A stretch of 64,000 nucleotides of DNA from UBA4416 sp963422675 (GTDB taxonomy: Bacteria; Bacteroidota; Bacteroidia; B-17B0; Aurantibacillaceae): positions 496,001-560,000 of the forward strand of contig CAXVYS010000024.1 of assembly GCA_963422675.2 (NCBI GenBank), in the 5' to 3' direction. Both the position numbers and the translations under genes were made by a program. Within the stretch, counting starts at the first letter, position 1; each line of letters starts with the position of its first letter. Under the pieces are notes generated by a model that did no database searches, was not told the origin of the DNA, and worked only from the letters and a program-made list of their open reading frames with translations. Positions 8,941 to 16,553 of the stretch are shown piece after piece.

Positions 8941-9381
8941 ATGAAAACGATGAAACTGAATAAACTATTTTATATCGCCAGTCTTGTTATCGGATTACTG
9001 GTTATTTCCTGTAAGTCTGATAAAAAGGATGATCCTTCCAGTCCCTCTCCAACTACCGATGCGAGAGATAAATATACGGGAAGCTGGTTATGTAATGAAA
9101 ACAGTAAAGTATCCGGTGCCACATCTTATACCATAAGCATTTCCAAATCATCTTCGAACTCTTCCGAAATTTTAATTGATCATTTTTATGATTTGCAGGC
9201 TCAGGCAAGAGCAAGTGTTGCAGGAAATAATATCACCATTCCTTATCAGCAACTGGGTTCAATAGGATTTGCCAAAGGTACAGGAACCCTATCATCAACA
9301 GGAACAAGCCTTGCATTATCCTATACAACAAGTGTTGCAGGAAACCGCGACTCCTGTACAGCAAATTGTGTAAAGCAATAA
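8941..9381 (+). CDS. Small lipoprotein, unknown function
   Basis: 146 aa. A lipoprotein signal peptide ends at a lipobox in LLVISCKSDKK (Cys near residue 24), followed by a Ser/Pro-rich linker (DDPSSPSPTTDARD). The remaining ~105 residues read as a compact beta-rich domain (YTGSWLCNENSK...ISISKSSSNSSEI...TGTLSSTGTSLALSYTT), reminiscent of lipocalin-like or META-type lipoproteins, but no family is assigned. A strong hairpin terminator follows at 9424. Confidence 0.75.
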   Translation: MKTMKLNKLFYIASLVIGLLVISCKSDKKDDPSSPSPTTDARDKYTGSWLCNENSKVSGATSYTISISKSSSNSSEILIDHFYDLQAQARASVAGNNITIPYQQLGSIGFAKGTGTLSSTGTSLALSYTTSVAGNRDSCTANCVKQ

Positions 9382-9423
9382 AATACATTTAAGCTGAAAA
9401 GCTACCACTTACCAAATCAAAGT

Positions 9424-9453
9424 AACCACATCTCAATCGGGTGTGGTTTTTTG
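9424..9453 (+). terminator. Rho-independent terminator after lipoprotein gene
   Basis: AACCACA (9424-9430) pairs with TGTGGTT (9442-9448), followed by a T run. Confidence 0.75.
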
Positions 9454-9543
9454 TTTTACCTCTGTTTAATTTTACATCAGCAAACTATCTCAATCGCGAT
9501 ACAGAAGGTTTGAATAAAATTATAAACCATAAAAACCAATGTT

Positions 9544-10353
9544 ATGAATATTTTAGGAAACAACTCCAGTAAGCTAAACGAGATAATTTTTGAAAACAGA
9601 AACAAAAATTACGGAGCTTATGAGATCAGAGAAAGTTATAACGATTCTTTAAAAAAATCGCTGTTATGTTTAGGAAGCTTTGTATGCTTACTTTTTGGAT
9701 CTATGCTTATTTACAATAAAGTAAATGCGTTGCCAACCGAAGAAACAATACTTGCATTTAATGATCCTGCTTTAGATCCGATACAATACGTAGAAACAAC
9801 AGTAGATCTTACACCCATCAAAGAACAGATACAAAATATGGCTGCTGCTGCACCAGAAGGAGGGATGGCTACACGTATTGTAGATAATGCCACACCAACA
9901 GTAACCACTAATATTAACAATCCCGTTAGTGGAGTAGGATCTTCTACCGCAACAGGCCTCTCTGCAACTTCTACGGTTGAAAGTACTGTAACAACAACAC
10001 CGGCTACTACTATTACTACCATTGCCCCTCCGGCTGAACCTGTAGTATTTGCGGAAGACATGCCGGAGTATGAAGGTGGTATGAAAGGATTATTAGCCTA
10101 CGTTGGAAGTAGCATCGTATATCCTGAAATTGCCAAAGAAGCCGGTAAACAAGGTATTGTATATGTATCGTTTGTTGTAAACGAAACAGGGAATGTAGAA
10201 GGTGCCAAAGTTTTAAAAGGAATTGGTCTTGGCTGCGACGAAGAAGTATTAAGAGTAATTAATAAAATGCCCCGCTGGAAAAAAGTTGGAAAAAATGCCG
10301 GGCATCCGGTAAAAGTACGATTCAATATTCCTGTTTCTTTTAAACTAAACTAA
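9544..10353 (+). CDS. Energy transducer TonB
   Basis: 269 aa. The cytoplasmic start (KLNEIIFENRNKNYGAYEIR) is typical of Bacteroidota TonB proteins and is followed by one membrane helix at about residues 37-57. The periplasmic linker (60-175) is rich in Thr, Ala and Val. The C-terminal TonB domain (~180-269) carries YPEIAKEAGKQGIVYVSFVV, GNVEGAKVLKGIG and VKVRFNIPVSFKLN. It would transmit proton-motive force to outer-membrane receptors through an ExbB/ExbD motor; one such motor is encoded at 32505-33699 with its own TonB. It stands alone between two terminators. Confidence 0.92.
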   Translation: MNILGNNSSKLNEIIFENRNKNYGAYEIRESYNDSLKKSLLCLGSFVCLLFGSMLIYNKVNALPTEETILAFNDPALDPIQYVETTVDLTPIKEQIQNMAAAAPEGGMATRIVDNATPTVTTNINNPVSGVGSSTATGLSATSTVESTVTTTPATTITTIAPPAEPVVFAEDMPEYEGGMKGLLAYVGSSIVYPEIAKEAGKQGIVYVSFVVNETGNVEGAKVLKGIGLGCDEEVLRVINKMPRWKKVGKNAGHPVKVRFNIPVSFKLN

Positions 10354-10377
10354 GAGAGAACCAGGCTTACTTAAACT

Positions 10378-10416
10378 AAAAAATCCCATTCACTGATGTG
10401 TGAATGGGATTTTTTG
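10378..10416. terminator. Bidirectional terminator between tonB and lipoprotein gene
   Basis: AAATCCCATTCAC (10381-10393) pairs with GTGAATGGGATTT (10400-10412), with A and T runs on the two sides. It serves the convergent genes ending at 10353 and 10433. Confidence 0.85.
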
Positions 10417-10432
10417 TATTCGTTAATTTTAA

Positions 10433-10957
10433 TTAAGCGTCCGGTTTTTTCTTTTCGATGATCTGTTTAGCAGAATCCAGCATTTTTTGAACTGCTTCTT
10501 TTCCTAAAGGCTCGCCATCAGCCGAAACAATATCTTCAAATACATAAGTATTACCTGCTGCTTTTTGAATACTGTAAAAGTGATACTCCGGTTTAGTGAT
10601 CTCGCTCTCCCACATAATGGTTAAAGGCTCTTCTACAACATATGATTTAAAAATATTAACATCGTTAGATTTGATATCACTTTTTCTCAATTCAATATCT
10701 CCCGGATCTTCGGTAACAGAAATTCTAAAGGATTTTCCAACTTTAATTTCCAGGGCTCCCCAGCTTTGTTCTGTTATTTCCAATTTAGCAGAAGTAGTAT
10801 CCGGAACAAAGATCGAGAATTGCTTTCCAAATCTGCTTAAATCCAAAGCCACCATTCCTGCAGGTGCTTGTATGTCTTCTTTTTTGTCGTTACCGCCACA
10901 GGATATAAAAGCGAGTGATAAAGTTAATGCAGATAAAAATGTAAGTAGTGTTTTCAT
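10433..10957 (-). CDS. Lipoprotein, unknown function
   Basis: 174 aa from the ATG at 10957. The start MKTLLTFLSALTLSLAFISC is a lipoprotein signal with Cys near residue 20. The frame is open seven codons further up, but a complete promoter overlaps that stretch (10976-11005). The mature part is acidic and lysine-rich with a beta-rich middle (GALEIKVGKSFRISVTEDPG) and a helical C-terminus (KEAVQKMLDSAKQIIEKKKP). I do not recognise a family. It presumably resides in the periplasm or at the outer membrane. Confidence 0.75.
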   Translation of the reverse strand: MKTLLTFLSALTLSLAFISCGGNDKKEDIQAPAGMVALDLSRFGKQFSIFVPDTTSAKLEITEQSWGALEIKVGKSFRISVTEDPGDIELRKSDIKSNDVNIFKSYVVEEPLTIMWESEITKPEYHFYSIQKAAGNTYVFEDIVSADGEPLGKEAVQKMLDSAKQIIEKKKPDA

Positions 10958-10975
10958 AGTTAATAGTTTATAGAA

Positions 10976-11005
10976 CAAATATAGTGGAAACTGGTGTGTT
11001 ACAAA
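10976..11005 (-). promoter_or_regulatory. Promoter TTTG-N18-TATATTTG of lipoprotein gene
   Basis: On the minus strand TTTG (11002-11005), 18 nt, then TATATTTG (10976-10983), which is a full match to the Bacteroidota -33/-7 form. It lies 18 nt from the ATG at 10957 and supports that start. Confidence 0.7.
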
Positions 11006-11010
11006 AATAT

Positions 11011-11039
11011 AAATGCCACTATTTGATATAGTGGCATTT
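11011..11039 (-). terminator. Hairpin with 12-bp perfect stem
   Basis: AAATGCCACTAT (11011-11022) is the reverse complement of ATAGTGGCATTT (11028-11039). On the minus strand it is followed by TATATTTTTG, so it could act as a second terminator after the Lys/Ala protein gene, just upstream of the lipoprotein promoter. Confidence 0.5.
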
Positions 11040-11075
11040 GATTATGATCCGTAGATCAATGAAATGTCTTTAAAC

Positions 11076-11102
11076 AAAAAGCCCCGCTAATGCGGGGCTT
11101 TT
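11076..11102 (-). terminator. Rho-independent terminator of the Lys/Ala-rich protein gene
   Basis: GCCCCGC (11081-11087) and GCGGGGC (11092-11098) form a GC-rich stem with loop TAAT, and the minus-strand product ends in a U run. It sits immediately after the stop codon at 11104-11106. Confidence 0.85.
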
Positions 11103-11103
11103 A

Positions 11104-11292
11104 TTACTTTTTCTTAGCTGCTGCTTTTTTAGGAGCTGCTTTTTTAACTGCTTTTTTAGGAGCTGCTTTTTTAACTACTTTTTTAGCTGCTTTTTTAGGA
11201 GCTGCTTTTTTAACTGCTTTTTTAGGAGCTGCTTTCTTTACTGCTTTTTTTGCTGCTGCTTTTTTTGGAGCTGCTTTTTTTGTTGTTGCCAT
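11104..11292 (-). CDS. Histone H1-like Lys/Ala-rich small protein
   Basis: 62 aa, almost entirely Lys, Ala, Pro and Val. After MATTKKAAPKK it consists of repeats of the type KKAAPKKAVKKA. There is no folded domain. The composition and repeat match the C-terminal tail of histone H1 and bacterial H1-like proteins (Hc1/Hc2, AlgP type), so non-specific DNA or RNA binding is the natural inference. It has its own strong terminator. The opposite strand is also open but is only the complement of the repeat. A much longer Lys/Ala segment forms the N-terminus of the HemD-family protein at 25328. Confidence 0.75.
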   Translation of the reverse strand: MATTKKAAPKKAAAKKAVKKAAPKKAVKKAAPKKAAKKVVKKAAPKKAVKKAAPKKAAAKKK

Positions 11293-11606
11293 GGTTTTTT
11301 GTTTTTGAGATTTTTGTTACTACGAAGTAAATAAATTTATTAACGCTAACTAATTTTCAACCAGTTATTTTATTAACACAAAATTGTTGAAATTGTTAAT
11401 ACTGTTTTTTTCTCCGGTATCTATAAATCTAAAATTATAAAATAAAAAACAAAAATTAGACGCATGCTTCAAAACGCCTTATTTAATAAGTGTTTCAGAG
11501 GCACGAAGAAAAATCATCCGACATTTGAAAAATAATTTCCGAAAAATAATTTGGCTGAAGAGAAAAAACCATGTGTAAAAAAATAAAAAATAATTTCACT
11601 ATTATG
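11293..11606. other. Intergenic stretch without recognised gene
   Basis: 314 nt, very AT-rich, between the Lys/Ala protein gene and the Ig-like lipoprotein gene (both minus). It must hold the promoter of the former, but I find no TAnnTTTG box at a convincing distance. I see no RNA gene. A short direct repeat (GAAAAATAATTT twice, near 11526 and 11540) is the only local structure noted. Confidence 0.5.
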
Positions 11607-13244
11607 CTATTTAATCATCCATTCATTCTCAATTTCCCACCCTGCGAGCAACTTTATAGCTGAATTGTTGATGAAAATAGTTTCAGGTTGTGTATGTGAA
11701 AAATAATCTCCTGTATCAAACTGTCCATTTTTATTCGTGTCTTCTACTGCTTTAACATAGTAATTACCCGGCAATAAGTTTTTATATTCAATCATTTTCT
11801 CTGCTGTGGAGGTTAATGATAGTGCCACAACCTGTTCATCTATCGTTTGTCCTTTATCATTTTGTAAAGTAACAATGTAGTTTTCTTTCTTCGGGAAAAA
11901 CAATTTCAGATTCAATTGAGCATAATCGTCAGGAATCGTTGTTTTAAATTTATAAGTGATCGAATCGTTAAATCTTTTAGGTAAATCCACCAATGCGGAG
12001 TCCAATACCGTTAAAGTATAATTACTTTCCGGTTTAAGCTCTGTTTGTAGTGTAAAAGAGATCACAGGGTCTTTTCCTTTCTCTGTGAGAAGTTTAAAGG
12101 TCTTTACAACGGGGCGTAACGTATCACTCTGTTCTATCAGCTGAATTTTACTTTCTGAAATATTTTTGGAGTCAACAGGAAAATTAAGGTTAAAAGAAAG
12201 TACACCGAAATAGGGAAATGAATTTTCGATAGTCGTATTGAGTACATATCGCTGATTGGCTACTGATGATTCTCTTCCGTTTTTTACATTCAACCCGGGT
12301 ATCTTTATATATAAGGTATCTGTTTTAGCAGAAGCATAACTTACAAATGTTTTAAGTGTATCATAAGTATCCCGGTAATATAAGCTCAGCGTATCAAGTG
12401 TTTTGTTTTGAGTATACGTGATGAGTCCTTTTGCTTTAACGTCCTTAATAAATAATTGAGGCTTATTATAAATAACGTATGCTTTGCCATATTCTCCGGC
12501 AGCTGTTTTTTTTATAAAGCTTTTAAAAGGAATCTCTTTAAATAACATCATGAATATTTCCCCGCTATCTTTTGGATTTGCCAATTTGTTAGGAGAGGCC
12601 ACCTGCTCTGCCGAACCATCGTATACCAGGTTTTTATTCTGATCTTTTATTCCAGCTATTTTAAAAGACTTGTCAGGAAGATGACTAAACGAAAATTGTC
12701 CCTGCTCATCCGTTCGGGTTAAATACAAAGGTTTGTCCTTATATATAATACTATCTTCCGCTTCGCCGGGATATAAGCCCACCAAAATTTGCGAAGACGG
12801 TTTTAAATCCGTTGAATTTAAAACCCGGCCTTTTAATTTTAAACTGTCAATGATATTCCCCGTGCTAAATACATATTCGAAATTTGGCAAATTATTAGAT
12901 TCACGTAAATCCACAATAGAATTACCAAACGAAAGCTTATAAGTGGTGTTGGGTAATAAGGTTTCATCAAACTTCACAATTACTTTTTTACCACTAGCCT
13001 CAATATCGGGTGTGTTCTTTGTTTGAGGCGTAATAATAAACTGATTCGTAACATCTTTTAAAGTAATGTATTCGTCAAATTGCAGTTCAATGGTTTTAGA
13101 AGCGAAGTTTAAACTGGCACTTGCAGGAATAGCTTTTAACAACTTAGGGGCTTCCGTATCTTTTTTACCACCGGTTAAAGGAGTAATTTGTGCGCAGCCA
13201 ACACACATTAAAATAAGTACTATATATATATAGGTATGTTTCAA
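11607..13244 (-). CDS. Ig-like domain lipoprotein
   Basis: 545 aa. TTG start at 13244 (no ATG or GTG nearby in frame), then a lipoprotein signal with Cys in LMCVGCAQITPLTGGKKD. Residues ~30-130 form a bacterial Ig-like domain of the SbsA type (APKLLKAIPASASLNFASKTIELQFDEYI..., NTTYKLSFGNSIVDL). A later part resembles carboxypeptidase-regulatory-like beta domains (LTRTDEQGQFSFSHLPDKSFKIAGIKDQNKNLVYD) and the end has DTNKNGQFDTGDY. This architecture is a conserved Bacteroidota surface lipoprotein of unknown role. A TTTCTTTG box at 13253-13260 (minus strand) lies 8 nt upstream and fits the TTG start. Confidence 0.8.
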   Translation of the reverse strand: MKHTYIYIVLILMCVGCAQITPLTGGKKDTEAPKLLKAIPASASLNFASKTIELQFDEYITLKDVTNQFIITPQTKNTPDIEASGKKVIVKFDETLLPNTTYKLSFGNSIVDLRESNNLPNFEYVFSTGNIIDSLKLKGRVLNSTDLKPSSQILVGLYPGEAEDSIIYKDKPLYLTRTDEQGQFSFSHLPDKSFKIAGIKDQNKNLVYDGSAEQVASPNKLANPKDSGEIFMMLFKEIPFKSFIKKTAAGEYGKAYVIYNKPQLFIKDVKAKGLITYTQNKTLDTLSLYYRDTYDTLKTFVSYASAKTDTLYIKIPGLNVKNGRESSVANQRYVLNTTIENSFPYFGVLSFNLNFPVDSKNISESKIQLIEQSDTLRPVVKTFKLLTEKGKDPVISFTLQTELKPESNYTLTVLDSALVDLPKRFNDSITYKFKTTIPDDYAQLNLKLFFPKKENYIVTLQNDKGQTIDEQVVALSLTSTAEKMIEYKNLLPGNYYVKAVEDTNKNGQFDTGDYFSHTQPETIFINNSAIKLLAGWEIENEWMIK

Positions 13245-13333
13245 TTTTTTTACAAAGAAAGTGATTTTTTAGAAAAGCAGAAGTATATCCCAATCCCTTT
13301 ATGAATAATTATGTTTCGGGGAATTAAAAAATA

Positions 13334-13355
13334 ACTTTCAATTTATTTTGAAAGT
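13334..13355. promoter_or_regulatory. Operator-like inverted repeat upstream of the GbsR/MarR gene
   Basis: ACTTTCAA (13334-13341), six bases, TTGAAAGT (13348-13355). It overlaps the -33 TTTG (13347-13350) of the promoter for the regulator gene. The core TTTCAA-N6-TTGAAA recurs exactly at 13918-13935 before the next gene. Confidence 0.65.
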
Positions 13356-13377
13356 TTAAAAACTTGCCATACATTTG
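13347..13377 (+). promoter_or_regulatory. Promoter TTTG-N19-TACATTTG of the GbsR/MarR gene
   Basis: TTTG at 13347-13350 and TACATTTG at 13370-13377, separated by 19 nt: a perfect match to the Bacteroidota consensus. Transcription should start near 13384, downstream of the alternative TTG codon at 13364. Confidence 0.8.
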
Positions 13378-13393
13378 TGGTGGAATTAAGATC

Positions 13394-13900
13394 ATGAAAT
13401 ACAACGAAGCAAAAGATAAATTTATTCAAACCTGGGGAACCCTTGGCAGCAGCTGGGGAATTAGCCGCACGATGGCACAGGTGCATGCGTTGTTATTAAT
13501 TAGCGCCGATACACTGAGTGCTGAGGAAATTATGGAAGATCTTAAAATATCCCGCGGAAATGCCAACATGACCATTCGTGATTTAATGGATTGGGGATTG
13601 GTTTACAAAGAATTAAAAGCCGGCGAACGCAAAGAATTTTTCAGAGCTGAAAAAGACATCTGGAAAGTAGCCAAACAAATTATTAAGGAGCGACGCAAAC
13701 GTGAGATAGAACCTGTATTATCTGTACTGGAAGAGCTTAAACAGATAGATGGTAATAAAAATGACAAAAAACATAAAGCGTTAATTGATGCCGTAACTAA
13801 TATTGAAAGCGTAGTGGATAAGGCAGATTTCGCTTTAGATCGCGCTATCAAACTGGATGAAAATGCTCTGGTTAGTGCATTATTCAAATTGTTCAAGTAA
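13394..13900 (+). CDS. GbsR/MarR family transcriptional regulator
   Basis: 168 aa from the ATG at 13394; the open frame extends to a TTG at 13364, but that codon precedes the predicted transcription start. The N-terminus MKYNEAKDKFIQTWGTLGSSWGISRTMAQVHALLL is typical of the GbsR branch. The winged helix follows (TLSAEEIMEDLKISRGNANMTIRDLMDWGLVYKEL, residues ~40-80), with a helical, charged C-terminus. Members are dimeric repressors that respond to small molecules or membrane stress. The inverted repeat TTTCAA-N6-TTGAAA in front of this gene and of the gene at 13961 makes autoregulation and control of the downstream operon likely. Confidence 0.88.
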   Translation: MKYNEAKDKFIQTWGTLGSSWGISRTMAQVHALLLISADTLSAEEIMEDLKISRGNANMTIRDLMDWGLVYKELKAGERKEFFRAEKDIWKVAKQIIKERRKREIEPVLSVLEELKQIDGNKNDKKHKALIDAVTNIESVVDKADFALDRAIKLDENALVSALFKLFK

Positions 13901-13916
13901 AAAAATTTAATAAAAT

Positions 13917-13936
13917 GTTTCAATAATTATTGAAAC
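13917..13936. promoter_or_regulatory. Operator-like inverted repeat upstream of the DCC1 operon
   Basis: GTTTCAA, TAATTA, TTGAAAC: a perfect 20-nt palindrome 25 nt before the ATG at 13961. It shares the exact core TTTCAA-N6-TTGAAA with the site at 13334-13355. A second GAAAGTT half-like motif follows at 13941. Confidence 0.65.
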
Positions 13937-13960
13937 TTTAGAAAGTTAAAACTCGTACTT

Positions 13961-14779
13961 ATGAAATCACTCCATAACCATACATTGCTTTATGATACTG
14001 ATTGCCCGCTTTGCTCCACCTATACCAATGCCTTTATTAAAACCCGCTTATTAGATTCAACCGGCAGGATAACCTACGAGAAAGGTGTTGAGCTTTATGC
14101 CGGGAATATTGACCAAACAAGAGCCCGTAACGAAATTGCTCTTGTAAATACCGCCACCGGCGAAGTAAAATACGGGATTGAAAGCTTATTGTTTATTATA
14201 AGTTCAGGTTTTCCTTTCCTCCAAAAGATTTCACAAAATAAAATACTGATCGCCCTGCTTAAAAAACTGTATGCCTTTGTTTCCTTTAACCGCAAGGTTA
14301 TTGCCACCTCTGCCAATTATACCAAACAAACCTGCGTTCCCGATTTTAACATCTATTACCGCCTGTTATATATCCTTATCACAGCTCTTTTTACATCAAC
14401 TGTTCTTTTAAAGTATTCATATATGTTAAAAGGTCTTGTACCTCCATCAAATATGATCCGGGAATATATGATCTGTTTCGGGCAAATCGTGTTTCAAACG
14501 GTGATCCTGTTATGTATCCGTTCTAAAAAAATACTGGTGTTTGATTATGTGGGAAATATGATGACGGTTTCTCTCATTGGTGCCTTATTGCTGCTTCCTA
14601 TGCTTTTACTGAACCATTTGATAGTTCTTTCTCCTCTGATTAATCTTGCTTTTTTCTTTGCCGTAGTACTGTTTATGTTTCTTCATCATAAAAGACGTGT
14701 CAGGAATCTTCAGGCACCTTTTTGGTTAAGTTACACATGGGTATTGTACAGATGTTTAGTCTTACTTTTTATACTATAA
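13961..14779 (+). CDS. DCC1-like thioredoxin-fold protein with C-terminal membrane domain (DUF393)
   Basis: 272 aa. The N-terminal ~120 residues are a DCC1/DUF393 thiol-disulfide oxidoreductase-like domain beginning TLLYDTDCPLCSTYTNAFIK, with the DxxCPLC motif at residues 11-17. Residues ~130-272 hold five hydrophobic helices. The CxxC suggests redox or thiol chemistry at the membrane. It is the first gene of a run of five plus-strand genes with short gaps (13961-17032), directly behind the GbsR-type regulator and its operator-like palindrome. The same grouping with TIGR01777 and SRPBCC genes is frequent in Bacteroidota; the substrate is unknown. Confidence 0.8.
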   Translation: MKSLHNHTLLYDTDCPLCSTYTNAFIKTRLLDSTGRITYEKGVELYAGNIDQTRARNEIALVNTATGEVKYGIESLLFIISSGFPFLQKISQNKILIALLKKLYAFVSFNRKVIATSANYTKQTCVPDFNIYYRLLYILITALFTSTVLLKYSYMLKGLVPPSNMIREYMICFGQIVFQTVILLCIRSKKILVFDYVGNMMTVSLIGALLLLPMLLLNHLIVLSPLINLAFFFAVVLFMFLHHKRRVRNLQAPFWLSYTWVLYRCLVLLFIL

Positions 14780-14782
14780 ATT

Positions 14783-15142
14783 ATGTATCAGATCGTCGCC
14801 TATAGTCTTTACCTGAGCTTTAGCCTGGTTACAGTACTTGTTGTAGGAAAAAACCTGCACAAAAACGGAGAAACGTTTTTATTTTCCGAATGTCCCGATT
14901 ATAATTTAAGCCACAGTGCCAACAACTTTTTGTATACAGGTTATTGCCTTGTAAACAGTGGCTTCGCCTTTTACTTTTTAAATAGTGCCGGTAAACTCAG
15001 TACAGTAGTGGATGTTATTGAATTTGTGATTTATTCACAGGGCATCATTTTTATTTCCCTGGGAATTTTACACCTCATTAATATCATTTTTGCTCCAAGA
15101 ATCATCTCGTTCTTTTTAAATAAAAAATTAAATCAATACTAA
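14783..15142 (+). CDS. Small membrane protein (paralogue A)
   Basis: 119 aa with three hydrophobic helices (about 4-22, 50-66 and 82-105). It starts 3 nt after the DCC1 gene. It is clearly related to the next gene: both have an AYSLYL/AYSIYI start, a KNLHKN or KTLHKN motif after helix 1, and NNFLYTGY or NNLIQTGF at the start of helix 2. I do not recognise a named family. Being within the putative GbsR-controlled operon suggests a membrane role linked to the DCC1 protein. Confidence 0.7.
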   Translation: MYQIVAYSLYLSFSLVTVLVVGKNLHKNGETFLFSECPDYNLSHSANNFLYTGYCLVNSGFAFYFLNSAGKLSTVVDVIEFVIYSQGIIFISLGILHLINIIFAPRIISFFLNKKLNQY

Positions 15143-15161
15143 CCTTAAAAAACAAGAAATC

Positions 15162-15584
15162 ATGAACTACAACATCATCGCCTACAGCATTTACATCCCT
15201 ACAACTCTTGTGTTGAGTATCTGGATCGCTAAAACCTTACACAAAAACACCAAAGCTTTTTTGATTGAACGTTTTCACCACAATGAAGAGTTGGCAAGCT
15301 CCACCAATAATTTAATACAAACAGGTTTTTATTTAATTGCCCTTGGATTTTCCTTTATGAAAATGAGGGTGAAAGACGAAGGTCATTATGATGCTTATCA
15401 AAATTACATCTATAGTCCATTAGCATCCACACAGCAAACCATTGAAGAATTATCCTTAAAAATAGGATCGTTTACCCTGGTGCTCGGTTTACTGTTATTT
15501 TTAAATTTCTTTATTATGTTACTGATTCAACGTCCTAAAAAACAGAAATACACTTCTTATACAATTAATGAAGAAAACAAATAA
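15162..15584 (+). CDS. Small membrane protein (paralogue B)
   Basis: 140 aa, three hydrophobic helices (about 6-24, 55-70 and 103-126). It is a tandem paralogue of the preceding gene, with the shared K-x-LHKN and NNL-x-TG motifs, but has a longer loop (residues 70-100) and a charged tail (RPKKQKYTSYTINEENK). Function unknown. Confidence 0.7.
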   Translation: MNYNIIAYSIYIPTTLVLSIWIAKTLHKNTKAFLIERFHHNEELASSTNNLIQTGFYLIALGFSFMKMRVKDEGHYDAYQNYIYSPLASTQQTIEELSLKIGSFTLVLGLLLFLNFFIMLLIQRPKKQKYTSYTINEENK

Positions 15585-15647
15585 GCCCCTGTACTACTCA
15601 AACCCAATAAACGCCTATTATACAACTTACACTCAAACGTCTTTATT

Positions 15648-16553
15648 ATGAAAAAACTAATTATTGCCGGAGGCACTGGTTTTTTAGGACAAGCGCTCTG
15701 TATGGAACTGGAAAATGAATTCGATGAGATCGTTATTCTTTCCCGAATCGAAAGCAAGCAGCAGAATAATATAAAATATGTAGCCTGGGATGCCGAAACA
15801 TTGGGTAGTTGGTGCAACGAATTAGAAAATGCAACTGCTGTGATCAATTTATGTGGTAAAAGTGTTGACTGCCGTTATACCGAAAAAAACAAAGCGCTCA
15901 TTTTTTCTTCGCGGTTAAATTCTTCAGGCATTATTGCGCAAGCTATTAAAAATTGTAAAAGGCCTCCGCAGGTGTGGATCAATGGTGCATCGGCTACCAT
16001 TTACAGGCATAGTGAAACCGAACCGATGACAGAAGCTACCGGTGAAATTGGCAGCGGCTTTTCGATAGAAGTTTGCAAAGCCTGGGAAAAAATAGTGAAT
16101 GAGGCTGATTTGCCCGGCACACGAAAAATAAATTTACGCATTGCTATGGTTCTGGGATCAACAGGTGGGGTTTACCCCGAACTCATCAAGGTGGTTAAGA
16201 GAGGGCTTGGAGGTACTATGGGCAAAGGCACTCAACAAATGAGCTGGATCCATGTTTCTGATTTTTGCAATATGGTGAAATGGATCATTCAAAATCCAAA
16301 CGCTGTGGGAGTCTATAATTGTGTAGCTCCAAACCCCGTCATCAATAAAAAGCTGATGCAGTTATTAAGGAAGAAAGCGAACATGCATTTTGGGTTACCG
16401 GCCAGCGAATTGCTTTTAAACATTGGTGCTTTTTTTATCCGTACCGAAACGGAACTAATTTTGAAAAGCCGTTATGCATACCCTGAACGTGCATTGGATG
16501 AAGGTTTTGCTTTTAAATTTGATACGATTGACCGTTGTTTAAATAATCTCTGA
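15648..16553 (+). CDS. TIGR01777 family SDR oxidoreductase / epimerase
   Basis: 301 aa. The Rossmann nucleotide-binding motif GGTGFLG lies at residues 6-12. Further landmarks of the YfcH/TIGR01777 group are VINLCGKSVDCRYTEKNK, WINGASATIYRH near 110, and MSWIHVSDFCNMVKWI near 200. The C-terminal DUF1731-like part has LRKKANMHFGLPASELLLNIGAFF. The atypical-SDR substrate is unknown. It overlaps the SRPBCC gene by one base (TGATG), indicating coupling. Confidence 0.88.
   Translation: MKKLIIAGGTGFLGQALCMELENEFDEIVILSRIESKQQNNIKYVAWDAETLGSWCNELENATAVINLCGKSVDCRYTEKNKALIFSSRLNSSGIIAQAIKNCKRPPQVWINGASATIYRHSETEPMTEATGEIGSGFSIEVCKAWEKIVNEADLPGTRKINLRIAMVLGSTGGVYPELIKVVKRGLGGTMGKGTQQMSWIHVSDFCNMVKWIIQNPNAVGVYNCVAPNPVINKKLMQLLRKKANMHFGLPASELLLNIGAFFIRTETELILKSRYAYPERALDEGFAFKFDTIDRCLNNL

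Noticed and set aside
9711..10061. Minus-strand open frame inside tonB
   Set aside because: It is antisense to the Thr/Val-rich linker of TonB and shows no independent features.
11090..11308. Plus-strand frame rich in Phe/Ala/Leu opposite the Lys/Ala protein
   Set aside because: It is the complement of the lysine-alanine codon repeat, not a separate gene.
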